Shown here: one piece after another, positions 1 to 12,230 of the stretch
Numbering within the stretch: position 1 is the first letter of the stretch
Layout of the letters: the number at the start of each line of letters is the position of its first letter
DNA from: Dasypus novemcinctus
Taxonomy: Eukaryota > Chordata > Mammalia > Cingulata > Dasypodidae
Assembly: GCF_030445035.2 (NCBI RefSeq)
Contig: NC_080673.1
Location: forward strand, 180,773,216-180,837,215
Reading direction: 5' to 3'
Length of the DNA: 64,000 nt
Notes under the pieces: generated by a model
What the model was told of the DNA's origin: nothing
Seen by the model: the letters and a program-made list of their open reading frames with translations, nothing else
The model's database searches: none
Position numbers and translations under genes: made by a program

Positions 1-598
1 AGAAAATCAATTAATACATTACACCAAAACAATCAAGGGAAAAAAATACATGATCATCTCAATTGATGCAGAAAAAGTATTTGACAAAATCCAGCACTGC
101 TGCTAGAAAAAAATACTTAAAACACTAGGAATAAAAAGAAACTTCTTCAACATGATAAAGGGCATATATGAAAAGCCCTTTTCAAAGTTGGAAAGGAAGT
201 AAAACTTCCTTATACATGACATATTCCTATATACAGAAAATACTTTTTAAAAAATCAACAATAAAGATCCTGGAGCTAATGAATATGGTAGTAGGGTACA
301 AGATCAATACCCAAAATAAGTTGTGCTTATGTATATAAGCCATGAGTAATCTGAGGAAGGAATCAAGAAAAAAAAAAAAAAAACCTTTTATAGTAGCAAC
401 TAAAAGAATCAAATGTGTAGGAATAAATTGTTAAAAGAAATTAACAAATACCTAAATAAATGGAAAGACATTCCATGTTCATGGATTGGAAGACACAATA
501 TTGTTAGGATGACTGTTCTACCCAAAGTAATTCATGGATTCAATGAAATCCCAATAACCTTATTTGCATAAATGCAAAAACCATTCATCCAATTTATA
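1..598 (+). mobile_element. LINE-1 ORF2 reverse transcriptase fragment
   Basis: Degenerate plus-strand L1 ORF2. Bases 61-90 read IDAEKVFDKI, the L1 form of reverse transcriptase motif A. Downstream text through about 540 keeps the order of an L1 RT domain but carries many stops and an A-run at 367-384. The piece enters the window already truncated and stops abruptly near 598, where sequence of the opposite orientation begins. It is a dead fragment. Confidence 0.8.
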
Positions 599-599
599 T

Positions 600-2116
600 A
601 GAGTCATGTTCCACACCAGGGGAAAAGTAGTGTGTTTATTTCCTGAGTTTTGATTAGAGAAATGTCTCATTTGAGTAACAAGGAGGTTTTCAGGAGGCAG
701 CACTTACACAATAGTTACTATTAGGCTAAGTTTCAAGTTTCCAGAAGTAAGGGTCATAAGGGCAAGCATTAATATCGAGGGCTTGGCATTGTCATTTGTT
801 TTTTTTAAATTTTACTCAAGATATTCTTGCTGCTCTATTAGAGAATGTAGCAAGACTCCCCAGGATGGGAGTTTAATATTTTGTTGTTTATTGTGTGGGT
901 CTACAGCCACTGAGATAATGCCCTATGACAGGATGGAATGCATTCATATTCCACAGAGGCGTGTCCTTCCCCATATACCCCCCCACCACAGACACCCTGG
1001 ACCAGGGACCCTCCTCTACCATAATTGCAAAAGAATATTTACACAATTGTATTCTCAACCCCACAGATTTCCCCTTCCCCAGAGCTTAACTGTTCCTCCC
1101 TCTAGCCCCACCCCCATAGTTTCATGGATATCCCAACACACCCCACAACCTTTCGCTCTCACAATTCAGCATGATTGACACCACTCACATCCCAGCACCG
1201 ACATCACCCCCATCCACTGCAAAACCACCCCCACCCACATTTTGATGGATTCTGCACAGATTGAGCATCAGATCTGCTCTCTATAGCCCCTTTCCAACTT
1301 TTGGTAACATATCTTCCAGACTCTACATTTGTGAGTCTGCTCAATATCCTTAGTCCATATCAGTGCAATCATACAGTATTTGTCCTTTAGTGACTGGCTT
1401 ACTTCATTCAACATAAAGTTTTTGACATTTGTTGCATGTGTCAATACTTCATTCTTTCTTACAGCTGAGTAATAATAAATGTTTAATAATACATATAATA
1501 ATATTGTACGTATATGCCACATTTTGTTTCTCCAGTCATCCATTGATAGTTGGATTGCGTCCAACATTTGACAAGAGTGAATAATGCCACAATGAATATA
1601 GGTATGCATATATCTCTTTGCATCACTGTTTTCAGTTCTTCTACATATATTCCTAGAATTGGGATTGCTAAATCATATGCCAATGCTATAGTTAGCTTCC
1701 TCAGGGAATACCAAATCCTTCTCCACAGTGGCTGCACTGATCTACATTCCCACCAGCAGTGATGAGTGTTCCCGTTCCTCCACATCCTCTCCACCACTTC
1801 TTTGTTTTGTTTTTTAAATAGCAGCAATTCCAATAAATGTAAGATAATATTTCATTGTAGTTTTTGTTTGTGATTTCCTAATAGCCAGGGATATTAAGCA
1901 TCTTTTCATGTGCTTTTTAGCCATTTGTATTTCCTCTTTGGAAAAGTGTCTGTTCAAATCTCTTGCCCATTTTTAAATGGGTTGTTTGTCTTTTTATTTT
2001 TGACATGTTGGATTTCTTTATATATGCTGGATATTAGACCTATATAGGATAAGTGGGTCCCAAATATTTTCTCCCATTTAGCAGAATGGCTTTAGATTTC
2101 TTGACAAACACCTTTG
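600..2116 (-). mobile_element. LINE-1, part of 3' UTR and ORF2 C-terminus
   Basis: Minus-strand L1. Bases 600-1260 match the proximal part of the long L1 3' UTR seen elsewhere in the window (for example 49540-49640 in the same orientation). Bases 1265-2110 encode the ORF2 C-terminal region in broken frames: pieces include a CWWECRSVQPLW stretch (about 1735-1770) and DDWRNKMWHI (about 1510-1540). The distal 3' UTR and the tail are missing at 600, so this end is a rearrangement rather than a normal retrotransposition end. ORF2 resumes at 2480 after a small insertion. Confidence 0.8.
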
Positions 2117-2478
2117 AATCACAATGTATTTTTTAGTTTTTTAGTTTTTTAATTTTTTTTAATGTTACATTCAAAAAATATGAGGTCCCCATTTAGCCCC
2201 CACCCCCTTCACCCCACTCCTCTGACATTAACAATGTCTTTCATCAGTGTGGCAAATTCATTGCATTTGGGGAGTACATTTTGGAGCATGCTGCACCACA
2301 TGGAGGTGGTTTACATTGTAGTTTACACTCTCACCCAGTCTACCCAGTGGGCCATGGCAGGACCTACAAAGTCCAGCAACTGTCCCTGCAGTACCACCCA
2401 GGACAACTCCAAGACCTGAAAATGCCCCCACAACATATCTCTTCTTCCTTCTCCCTACCTTCAGTAGCTACCATGTAT
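2117..2478 (-). mobile_element. Short LINE-1 3' end inserted in an older L1
   Basis: A T-rich stretch at 2130-2160 is followed by the hallmark start of the reversed L1 3' end (ATGAGGTCCCC) and a C-rich block at 2196-2220. The same succession occurs at 48375, 31868 and 15370. It splits the host minus-strand ORF2. Short flanking similarity (atgtatt at about 2125 and 2474) may be the target duplication but is too short to be sure. Confidence 0.7.
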
Positions 2479-2479
2479 T

Positions 2480-3492
2480 ATTATAATTTTGAGGAGGTTC
2501 CATTTATCTATTTTTCTTTCATTGCTTGCACTTTGGGTATAACATTTATGAAACCATTTCCTACTACAAGATCTTGAGGATGCTTCCCTACATTATCTTC
2601 TAGTAGCTTTATGATCTTGACCCTTATATTTAGGTTGTTGATACATCTTGAGTTAATTTTTGTATAGGATGTGAGATACTGATTCTCTCACAGTCTTTTA
2701 GATATGGATAACCGATTATCCCAGCACTATTTGTTGAAGAAATTATTTTGTCCCAGTTGAGTGAGCTTCGTGGTCCTAACAAATATCAGTGACTGAATAT
2801 GCATGGGTCCATATCAGCCCACTCTACTCAGTTCTGTTTGTCAGTATGCCTACTCTTTTGTCAGTACCATGCTGATTTGACCACTGTAGCTTTTTAATAT
2901 GATTTAAAGACAGGCTGCATGATTCCTCCAATATCATTTTTTCTTTTTCAAGATATTTTTGGATAATCAGGGCCCCTTATCCTTGCAAATAAATTTGATA
3001 ATTGTTTTTTCCAGTTCAGTAAAAATGTTGTAACTCTTTTTGGGTTGTATGAATTTGTAAATCAATTTGTGTAGGATATATATCTTAATGATATTTAGTC
3101 TCCCAATTCATGAACATGGAATATTCTTCCATTATTTAGGTCTTCTTTGATTGCCTTCAATGATGGCATATAGTTTTCTGCATAAAAGTCCTTTACCTCT
3201 TTGGTAAGTTTATTCCTAAATATTTGATTCTTTTAGTTGCTATTGTAAAAAGAATTTTTTTCTTGACTCCCTCCTCAGATTGCTCATTATTAGTGTACAG
3301 AAATGCTACATATTTTTTCATGTTGATCTTATATCGCACCACTTCACTGAACTTGTTTAACAGTTCTAGAAGATTTGTTGCAGATTTTTTCAGGCCTTCA
3401 ATTATAGGATCATGTTATCTGCAAATAATGAAAGTTTTACTTCTTTCCAATTTGTATTCCTTTTATTTCTTTTTCTTGCCTAAGTGCTTGAG
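2480..3492 (-). mobile_element. LINE-1 ORF2, continuation
   Basis: Continuation of the minus-strand ORF2 of 600-2116. The text on this strand runs through the region between the RT and C-terminal domains and back towards RT, with many stops. It ends near 3490, where plus-strand L1 3' UTR begins. No usable frame longer than about 90 codons remains. Confidence 0.75.
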
Positions 3493-3494
3493 CA

Positions 3495-4080
3495 AGATAT
3501 AACTCCCAAGGATGAGCCTCCCTGGCACTAGGGAAATAATACCAAGCACCAATCCATTACACATTTGGAAAAAGACCTTAACCAAGGTGGGAAAATATTA
3601 ACTACAGAAATATATTTATGGCTAAAAGATTTTAAAGTGAGTCAGGAGGTCATTCTAAAGTTTACACTTAATGCATGTCTCAGATAGATCTCACCAACTG
3701 CCACAATAAACAAAGCCTCAAACAAGGGTGCTGCTGAGAGTTCTAGAGACATCTTGAAACCATTGACTAGTCACACAACCCCTTGAAATCAGAACCTCAT
3801 TGGTGGACCTTACCTTGGAATACATGGCAGCCTATTTCTCCACTATAACAAAATTAGACTCATTTATGATTTACCTACACATAATTCTTTTACCCCTTTT
3901 ACCTCAATCTATGATTAGCACTATACCCATTAATATATGTCTGAGAGCCCTAAATCTTTGATCTGTTCATATGCTGTTTGAGCACAGTATCTCAGCAGAG
4001 TTGAAGCCAACACCTACTCTCCAGTACATTATCTACATAAGGGGAGAAAATATTTAGAAACCACATATTAAATAAAAGTT
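3495..4080 (+). mobile_element. LINE-1 3' UTR fragment
   Basis: Recognised by similarity to other plus-strand 3' UTR copies in the window. The block with GGATGAGCCTCCCTGG (about 3510) and ACCAAGCACCA (3541-3551) recurs near 20650, 36170 and 44900. Both ends are truncated. Confidence 0.7.
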
Positions 4081-5175
4081 TATTATCCTGAATATATAAA
4101 GAAACACTTCAGCTTAAGAACAAAAGGACAAACAACTGAATTAAAAATAGGCAAAAGATTTGAAATAACATCTCTTTAAAGAAGATAAACAAATGGCCAG
4201 AAATCATGTGAAAAGATTCTCAACATCATTAGCCACCAGGGAAATTCAAATCAAAACTACAAAGAGATACCATTTCAAACCTATTAGAATGGCTGCTAGT
4301 GAAAGTAAAAGGGAAATACATGTTGGAGAGGCTGCAATGAAATAGGACACTGATTCATTGCTGATAGCAGTGTTAAGTGATGTAGCCACTGTGGAAGACA
4401 ATTTGGTTATTCCTTAGAAACCTATGTACAGTATTACCTTATAACCTGACAATCACAATGCTAGATGTATACTGAAAGAATTGAAAACAGGGTCTCAAAC
4501 AGATTTTCCTACTTGGCAGCTTTATTCATAATTGTCAAAAGATGGAAGCAACCCAAATGTCCATCAACTGATGAATAAATAAATAAAATGTGGTATGTAC
4601 ATATAATGGAATATTTTTAGTGAAAAAATCAATGCATTCCTGATACATGCAACAACATGGATGAACCGTAAAGATGTAATGTTGACGGAAATAAGTCAGA
4701 CACAAAAGGGCAAATATTGTATGATCTAGTGGTTTTGTAATAATTAGATTAAGCAAATTCATAGAGTTAAAATATAGCATATAGGTTACCCAAAGACAGG
4801 ATGTTGATAGGGAATAGGAATTAAAGCTTAAAATGTATGGTGTTCCTATTTGGAGTGATGAAAACATTCTGGTAGTGGATGGTAGTGATGGTAGCACAAC
4901 ATTGTGAACACAATTAACAACAATGAAATATATATCTTAATGTGATTTAAAGGTGAAGTATTAGATTGTATATATGGTAACATAATTTTTAAAATTTCAT
5001 GAAATATACTGAAGACTATAATTAATTGTGCAACTATAAATATGTACTATTATCAATTATAACAAATGTTCCACACCAATGAAGGGTGTTAATAATAGGG
5101 TGGTATAAGGGAATCCTGCATGATTTTATGCATTATTTTTCTGCAAGTCCACAAATTCTCTAATAAAAAAAGGAA
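4081..5175 (+). mobile_element. LINE-1 ORF2 C-terminus with short 3' UTR
   Basis: Bases 4085-4700 follow the L1 ORF2 C-terminal order (GEATMK-like, then the region giving PKCPSTDE-type text on translation) in broken frames. The 3' part (4740-5175) is short and ends in an A-rich tail at 5161-5180. This is a different, older-looking L1 from the long-3'UTR lineage that dominates the rest of the window. Confidence 0.7.
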
Positions 5176-5784
5176 AAAAATTGTATAGCTCCATATAATA
5201 TATGAGCTAACTCATGTCTTAATTTTGCTATGTTTATCTATCCTTCACCTTATCAAATATAATTAAACAAAAAGAACACAAATTTTATTTTTTTGAATAA
5301 GTTTTTCAGGTAATGAAAATATTGGTAAACATGAAATATGATGACACTGCTCCTTTATCAGAAGAATAAGGCTGAAGTTGTATTGATTCCCATAATGTAA
5401 ACAGAAAGTTTGATAGTTACAAAAAACAAAAGGTTGTATTTTTCTTCTAAATACAAGATACAAGGAAAATTATAGGTAATGGGATTTTTCTTACTCATAG
5501 AGTCAATGTCATTTTTATGTTTTATCTCTTGCTGATGATCACATATCTCTAGCAGAACTCAAAATGGAATAAGCCTTTACCTTTGAAAACTAAAGAAAAT
5601 AAGATGTGTTGGACTAACAAAGGAATTTAAAAATATTTTTATGTAAATATACCATTTAAAAATGAGAAATGAAGAGACCTAGGGAAGTTTAACAGCTTGC
5701 TCAAAGCCCATGCCAGTACAGATCATTTATTCAATGTACCATGTTTAATTAGTATGTAGTATGCCAATGATGATGAAAACCAAG
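5176..5784. other. No gene; AT-rich spacer with possible MIR fragment
   Basis: No coding signal. Bases 5655-5745 resemble the antisense core of a MIR SINE (a GAGAAATGAAGAGACC-like stretch followed by a CAAAG/CC block), but weakly. The rest is unassigned. Confidence 0.4.
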
Positions 5785-6223
5785 TGTGATAGTTAAGCTA
5801 ATGTTTCAAATTAGCCAGATAATGGTGCCCAGTTGTTTGACCAAGCAACCACTGGGCTAATTGTAATATTAGGCACTTCATGGATTTTAATCATCAGTGA
5901 TTTGATTGCATAAATGACTGATTATATCTGCAACCAACTGAGGAAATTGCTATCAGCAATGAGTGACATCTCTTCCAATCACTTAAAGGCTTTTAAAAAG
6001 TGATTTCAGCATTCAGAGAGAGAATTTCCATCTTTACCTCAGAGAGCCAGCATCTCCTGAAGAACTCATTGAGGACCTTCATAACAGTCCTTGGCTTAAA
6101 GCTTGCCCTATGGAATTTGGGCTTCATTATCCCCAGAGTGACATGAGACAATTTACACTGTCTCACACTGTTTATAGATATCTCCTGTCAGTTTTTCATC
6201 CCTAGAGAAACCGTGATAAATAC
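5785..6223 (+). repeat. ERV-L 5' LTR
   Basis: Begins TGTGATAG and ends near GTGATAAATAC. It aligns along its length with 22960-23400 and, inverted, with 27553-27980; the 3' half also matches 34587-34832. Shared landmarks are GGTGCCCAGTTGTTTG (5826-5841), CATGGATTTTAATCATCAGT (about 5878-5897) and a CCTAGAGAAAC-like block near the end. The pair of LTRs differs at many sites, which points to an old insertion. Confidence 0.8.
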
Positions 6224-8040
6224 CTCTTAGCACCAAGAGTGGTTCTTGAGAAACAAGATATTAGTTCTCAGTTAGTTCCGAAATTTTTGAAATAGGCTTT
6301 TTACTCTAGATTCAAGGACACTAATGACCCAGTAATTAAGAGGCCACTGACAATCCATGGTGTGAGCTGGCAATAGACATACACAAAATATTACCACAGA
6401 ATATGACCATGTCCATGCTTATAAGAGGCAAGGCTCTGGGTGAGAATGTTTTTAATAACTTAAAAGAATTTTTGAAGCTAAAAGGTGCAATGATGTTGGC
6501 TGGCTGTTCCTAAATATGCTGGATAAAAAAGAAAGGAATGAATTAAAGGCTTCAAATTTGCAACAGAAGAACACCATGAGTTATGTGAAAGTGTTATGTG
6601 TGCCCTAAAAGAAAATCATATTTCATACAGCCACAGATTTGAGGTCTCTCAAAACCAGACACAAAGTCGCATTGTGTGAGTAGCAGAGTTACAACAGAAG
6701 CCAGAATCTCAACCTTGCAGGGTGTCTGCTGTTGAAGTGAGGAAATTGAATGGAAAAGAGTGGAATGCTGAAGATTGAAATGGAGACCTATAAGTTGATG
6801 ATGATGACAGTGTTGACAATTGAAACCCTAAATTCTGCATAGACTTAGCCAGATAAACATGTAATGGTCTGTCCTGAGGAAAAAACTACCCAACCGCCAG
6901 CCTGCCTCAAGAAGTCAGCCAAATGACTTCCAGTCTGCCCAAAGAAGTCAGCCTTCCAACCTTCACATGAAGATCAATCCTGTCTCACCAGATGAAATTG
7001 CAATGGAATCCCTGTGGAATTGACTTGCAAAACTCTTCTAATTCTTCTCCTTACCCACCCCATCACCTCCCTTTACTTCCAAACCTATTTCTAGATGTGA
7101 GTCACAAGTCTTCAAAAGTGAAGTACACAGAGTGACCCATGAGGAAGTATCCTATACTCCAAAAGAACTTCATGCTGTTTTTAATTTATATAGACAGAAA
7201 TCAGGGGAATATGTGTGGGGATGGATACTAAGCATGTAGAATAATGGTAGGAGGAATATAAAGTTGGATCCATCTGAATCTATTGATATAGTTCAATTAG
7301 GCAGAGATTCTGGATTCAGTGTTGGGACTTGAGGGGTTGTAAAGGGCACAGACAGTTTGTTTGGGTGGCTGACTGGAATATGGACCAAAAGATGACTGAC
7401 ATTGCCTGAGGTCCAGATAGCAGGATACTGTATACTGTAGATGAAGGGATCCAATTGGAATGTAAGAATGGATTTATGATCTAAGACCTGTCACCAACCC
7501 CAGAAATGTCCAGAGGACACACATTTCACCAGGACTGTAAAGAATAAATTTGTGAGACTCACTACATCTTCCCTGAAGAGCTGTGTGGGTGCTCTTCTCT
7601 GTAAGACAAGGATTACCATGGAACTAATCTCACAGAATTAGGGTTCTTAAACACTGGGGATGATTGGATCCTGGGCCAGCATAAGCCACATGGTAACACT
7701 TAATCTCCAAAGATATGGATGTGGATATGACAATGAAAAGCAGACTCAGAGCAGCAATCAAAATTGAGTCACATAGATCTATAGCATTGGCTAATAGATC
7801 ATGGGTTATCTAGAAGTAAAATAAATAAGTAGTCTACTAAATTCTTCTTATATTTAGAAGAGTTCTAGGGTGAATGAACAAAAGCCTAACTTAAATTACA
7901 GAAACACAGAGTCAAGGCCCCTTAATCAATTCCCAGACTTGAGACAGTTTGCAAACACAGAAAGTCTTGAATGAGGAGATGTTTAAGTACCATGAGGATG
8001 GATCCCGTTACACTGCCAACAATTTTTACTGTTAATCTTA
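6224..8040 (+). pseudogene. ERV-L leader and gag region, degenerate
   Basis: Located between the 5' LTR and the protease, where leader and gag are expected. No frame above about 60 codons survives and I could not recognise capsid motifs with confidence, so the gag label rests on position only. Bases 6860-7000 include a doubled AAGTCAGCC phrase. Nothing else of note was found here. Confidence 0.45.
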
Positions 8041-8049
8041 CTCCCAGCC

Positions 8050-8436
8050 TTCTCTAAAAAGACCTAACACCTTTTACAAGGGTAACTGTGCACTGGGGAA
8101 AAGGAGAAGTCCAAATATTTGGGGGACTATTAGACACTGACTCAGAAGTGACATTAATTTCAGGAAACCCAAATAGTTTCTGTAATCTAACAGTCAGAGT
8201 AGGGGCCTATGGAGGTCAGGTGATCAGGGTTGCTTTAACTCAGGTGCATCTCACAATAGGTGCAGTGGGTTCACACACCCATTCTTTGGTTATTTCACCA
8301 GTTCCAGAAAGCATAAATGAAGTAAACCTACTCAGGAACTGGCAGAATCCCCTCAGTGGATCCTTGACTTGTGGAGTGAGTGTTATGGAAAGAAAGGCCA
8401 AGTGGAAGTCACTAGAACTGCCTCTACCTAGCAAAA
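8050..8436 (+). pseudogene. ERV-L protease remnant
   Basis: The frame starting at 8088 contains LLDTDSEVTLISG at about 8130-8168, a retroviral aspartic protease active-site block in which the usual Asp-Thr/Ser-Gly is altered (glycine replaced by Asp). The downstream text has the expected spacing to the flap and to an ALTQV-type segment. The frame runs on into the start of the RT region to 8519 without an obvious gene boundary, as in pro-pol fusions. The altered active site and the stops downstream make it non-functional. Confidence 0.75.
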
Positions 8437-9840
8437 TAATAAATCAAAAGCAATACTGGCTTCTCAGAAGGATTGCAATGAACAGTGCCACTATCAAGGA
8501 CTTGAGAGATACAGGGTGATTCCCACCACATCCTCATTCAACTTTCCTATTTGGCCTGTGCAGAAAAGAGATGGATTGTAGAGGGTGGAAGTGGGTTATC
8601 ATACACTAAACAGGTGATGACTCCAACAGGTGATGACTACATTTCCAGATGTGATATCATTGCTTGTGCAAATCAACACATCCCCTGATACCTGGTATAC
8701 ATCTATTGATCTGGCAAATGCTTTTTGTTTTCCTCTCTCTCTCAATTGCCATGAGTAAGGGCCACCAGAAAGAGTCTGTTTTCAGTTGGAAAGCCAAACA
8801 ATATATTTTCACTATCCTACTATATTTAAACTACCATCCAAGGAGAGGGTAAATCTTCTCTCCAGTCCTACATAATAATATTGTCTGCAGAGAACTTGGT
8901 CATCTCTCCTTCCAACAAGACATCACACTGGTCCATTATATTGATGGTATCATGTTGATTGACTCTAGTAAGCAAGAGTAGTACTTACTCTAGACTTATT
9001 AGTAGTAAGGAATTTGCATGTCAGAGGATGGGAGATAAATCCAACAAAAATACAAGGGCCTACTATTTCAGTGAAATGTCTAAGGTGCCCAGTGGTACAG
9101 GGCATGTTGAGATATTCCTTCTAAAGTGAAGGACGATGTTGCATTTGGCAACTCCTATGATGAAAAAAGACGCGCAAAACTTAGTTGGTCTCTTTGGATT
9201 TTGGAAACAACATATTACTCATTTAGATGTGCTATTCTGGTCCATTTACCATTACCAAGTGGCCAGAAATGATGCTTGTTCCAGTGAAGACTGAAACAAG
9301 AAGAGGCTTTGTGACAGGTCCAGGCTGCTGTAAAAGTTTTGCCGCCAATTGGGCCAGATGACCCAGCAGATCCAGTGGTGCTGGAAGTGTCAGCACCAAA
9401 TAGAGATGTCGTGGATCCTTTGGCAGGCCCCTATAAGAGAATCATAATGCAGACCCTTAGGATTTTGGAGGAAAACCTGCCACCTTTGCAGATAATTATT
9501 CTCCTTTTTGGAAACTGCTTTTGGCCTGCTACTGGGCCTTAGTATTAACTGAATGTTTAACCACGGGTTACCAGTTATCATCACATCTTAGTTGACTACC
9601 AAGAGCTGAGTATTGTCACCCACCAAACCATAAATTTGGGTATGCCCGGAAGCATTCCATCATAAAGTGGAAATGATGTATATGAGATAGGACTGAAACA
9701 GGTCCTGAAGGATGAGGGAAATTACATAAAGAATGGCTTAAATGCCGTGGCCATCACTTTTGCCACAGGAACCTTATCTTTCCAGCCCACAGCTATGGCC
9801 TCATTTGGAGTATCCTACAATCAGTTGGCTGAGAAGGGAA
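8437..9840 (+). pseudogene. ERV-L reverse transcriptase and RNase H remnant
   Basis: RT text resumes in broken frames after the protease. At 8662-8712 there is a [20 protein letters not shown] stretch (RT motif A region), and YIDGIML at 8937-8957 stands where the YxDD catalytic motif belongs, with the second Asp replaced by Gly. Bases 9339-9542 hold the connection/RNase H region in one short frame (DPADPVVLEVSAPNRDVV), which closely parallels the minus-strand copy at 33741-33992. Frameshifts and stops occur throughout. The order RT then RNase H then integrase matches pol. Confidence 0.75.
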
Positions 9841-10199
9841 AACTAGAGACTACTTTACAGATAGTTCTGCACGATATGCAGATACCATCCAAAAGTGGAC
9901 AGCTGTAGCACTGTAGCCCCTTTCTAGGACATCTCTGAAGGATAGTGGTGAGGAAAATCCTCACAATGGGCAGAACTTTGAGTAGTTCATCTGGTTGTTC
10001 ATTTTGCTTGGAAGGAGACATGGCTGGAGGTATATTTGTACAGTGATTCATGGGCTCTTGCCAATGGTTTGGCGGGATCGTCAAGGACTTGGAAGAAGCA
10101 TGGTTGGAGAAATGCGATAAAAAAGTCTGGGGAAGAGGTATACGGATAGACATTTCTGATTGGGCAAAAAAAAAAACAAACAAACATGAAAATATTTGG

Positions 10200-10700
10200 C
10201 TCCCATATGAATGATCACCAGAGGGTAACTTTAGCAGAGGATGATTTTATAATCAGGTGGATAAGATGATTTGTTCTATGTATAGCAATTATCTTCTTTC
10301 CCAAGCAGTTCCTTTCACTACCCAAAGTGCTTATGGAAAAGTTGTCATAGTGGTAAGAATGGTGGTTATGCATGGGCTCAGTAACAATGATTTCCCCTCA
10401 CCAAAGCTGACCTGGCTACAGTCACTGGTGAGTGCCCAGTCTGCCAGCAATAGAGACCCATATTCAGCCCCCAATAAGGCATGATTCCTTCAGGTATCAG
10501 ACCTACTCCCTGGTACCAAGTTGATTACATTGCAACACTTCTATCATGGAAGGGGCTGCAATTTGTTCTAACTGTAATAGACACTTACCCTAGATATAGG
10601 TTGCTTTCCTTGCCCTTAATGCTTTTTCCAAAATTCCATCCAAGGAGAGAAAATGGCATCAAAGTAGGTACACAGAGCCCAGCTCTCTCACAATAAAAAG
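10200..10700 (+). pseudogene. ERV-L integrase remnant, N-terminal half
   Basis: Frames at 10257-10484 and 10481-10696 carry the region before the catalytic core and then GIRPTPWYQVDYIATLL and VLTVIDTYPRY (about 10490-10605). These correspond to the first Asp of the DDE core and the following strand. The second Asp and the Glu lie on the far side of the nested insertions (21765 onward). A segment of 10380-10490 has the same order as the minus-strand copy at 32830-32960. It is disrupted and non-functional. Confidence 0.75.
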
Positions 10701-11120
10701 GAGAAATGGAAAACCTAACCAAGGGAGCTGCTTTGGAAAAATATAGAACTGGAAAATGCTATGCATCATCTAGGGAAAAACTAGACAGATAATGAACCAA
10801 AGGAAAATTGGGAGTTACTCATCCCTGTGGCTGGAAATGGAACATATACTCCACCCACAAGACAAATAGCCTCAGTAAAGTTCCTGACTCACTACAACCA
10901 ACTAAGTGAGAGGGAGTGTTCCTTGGGAGAAAGAGGGGTCTGGAGGAGGGTGTAGAGTGGTTTCTTTTCATTGAGTTTGGCCAGCTGAGACCTCTTTGAA
11001 TCTCAGAGGGGACTGGGGTGACCAGGGAAAAGGGAGGGGGTATCTGTTGAGGCAGGCTATCACACCCAGCCAAACTAGGACAGAGACAAACTAAGGTAGA
11101 GAGGGAGCAGAAACAGGCTC
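10701..11120. other. Unassigned segment between integrase and LTR
   Basis: No gene recognised. The segment is purine-rich around 10905-11110 (GGGAGAAAGAGG, GGGAAAAGGGAGGGGG). It may be the edge of provirus A plus part of another element, but I could not place it. Confidence 0.3.
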
Positions 11121-11699
11121 TGTAGCAGTATGGCATTGTTTATGAATTCCAAAAGTAGATATTGGATTGTGTTTGTAAAATGGTCTGTTCCTCTGGACAT
11201 ATTAGATCATATATTCAGAGGTTTCACTTTTACTTTATTAAATCAAGACTAGGACTTTTATCTGACCATGTCATTAGGGTTTGGAGGGTTGAGTACCCAC
11301 CCTACTGGTGGGGATGAAACAGACTCTCTCACAGAAGTAAATACACGGAGGAAAAGAGACAGCTCATTAGACTGCAGAGGCCCTGGGAAGAGTTGAGCTT
11401 GATAGCCTACAGCTGCAGCTGAGCCCAGGAATAAATGAGCTCTGGTGAGAGAGATGAGCCCTCCAGCCTATAGCTGAAATAGGAAGAAGCTGGATCTGTA
11501 GAGGCTTAAGAGGGAAAGGAGGGCTGAACATTCACAGAGACTGGCAGATCTTGCTCCAACACATGGCAAAAGAATTTGGTGAGGGAAGTAACTTACTCTT
11601 TCATGGCCTTGTGACTGTAAGCTTCCACCCCAAATACCCTTTGTAAAAGCCAACAGAATTTGGCACTGTGCATTATCACCCCTTTAGCTGACTAATCCA
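11121..11699 (+). repeat. Solo LTR, MaLR-like family X
   Basis: Begins TGTAGCAGTA and ends GCTGACTAATCCA. It aligns with 60128-60799 and, inverted, with 51984-52481; shared blocks are TTGTGAATTCCAAAA-type text near the start, CTTGCTCCAACACATGGCA (11550-11568) and GTAAGCTTC...CCAAAT near the end. The polyadenylation signal seen in the other copies is degraded here (CAAATACCC). Flanking pentamers (ggctc and ggtgc) match only partly, so a target duplication is doubtful. Confidence 0.75.
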
Positions 11700-11769
11700 G
11701 GTGCCTAAAGAGCCCAGCTTGGCAAACCATTAGGAGCCTAACTTGCCTCAGGGAATGGAGGCAGAAGAC

Positions 11770-12060
11770 TCAGATAGCTTTTGGTAAATACAAGGTAAAC
11801 TATAATCCATGAGGTACAGCAGTGCTCCAAAATGTATTCACCAAATGCAATGAATGTGCCACAGTGATGAAAGAGGTTGTTGATATGGGAGGAGTGGGGT
11901 AGGGGAGTTGTGGGATATATGGGAACCTCTTATATTTTTTACTGTAACATTTTTTGTGATCTATGTATCATTTTAAAAAAGACAATTTAATAAAAAATAA
12001 AATTAAAAAATAAAATATATGTATAAGATTAGAATCATCACAATTTTAAAAAAAGAAATC
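11770..12060 (+). mobile_element. LINE-1 3' end
   Basis: Reverse complement of the block at about 15340-15560. It contains GTAAACTATAATCCATG (11801-11817), a G-rich patch (GGAGTGGGGTAGGGGAG, 11890-11906) and the CTTATATTTTTT...TGTAACATTTT end, followed by an A-rich tail to about 12060. It is 5' truncated to under 300 bp. Confidence 0.75.
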
Positions 12061-12067
12061 TACTTAA

Positions 12068-12230
12068 GCTGTGGAGCTGGTGTAGCTCTGTGGAAGAATT
12101 CCTGCCTTGCATATATGAGGTCCTTGGTGTAATTCCCAGTCTCCTTAGAGAAGTGGTCCAGAGAGTGATCATCTGGATTATCAAGCACCCAGCTGGCACT
12201 TTATCACAGAAACCATATACACAGTACTTT
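12068..12230 (+). repeat. tRNA-derived SINE (DAS-like), degenerate
   Basis: GTGGAGCTGGTGTAGCTCTG (12070-12089) looks like a tRNA 5' arm with a box A, and GGTCCTTGGTGTAATTCCCAG (12119-12139) stands at box B position but is altered. The layout matches the heads of the SINEs at 44632 and 55378. The 3' boundary is uncertain because the sequence grades into a T-rich tract. Confidence 0.55.
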
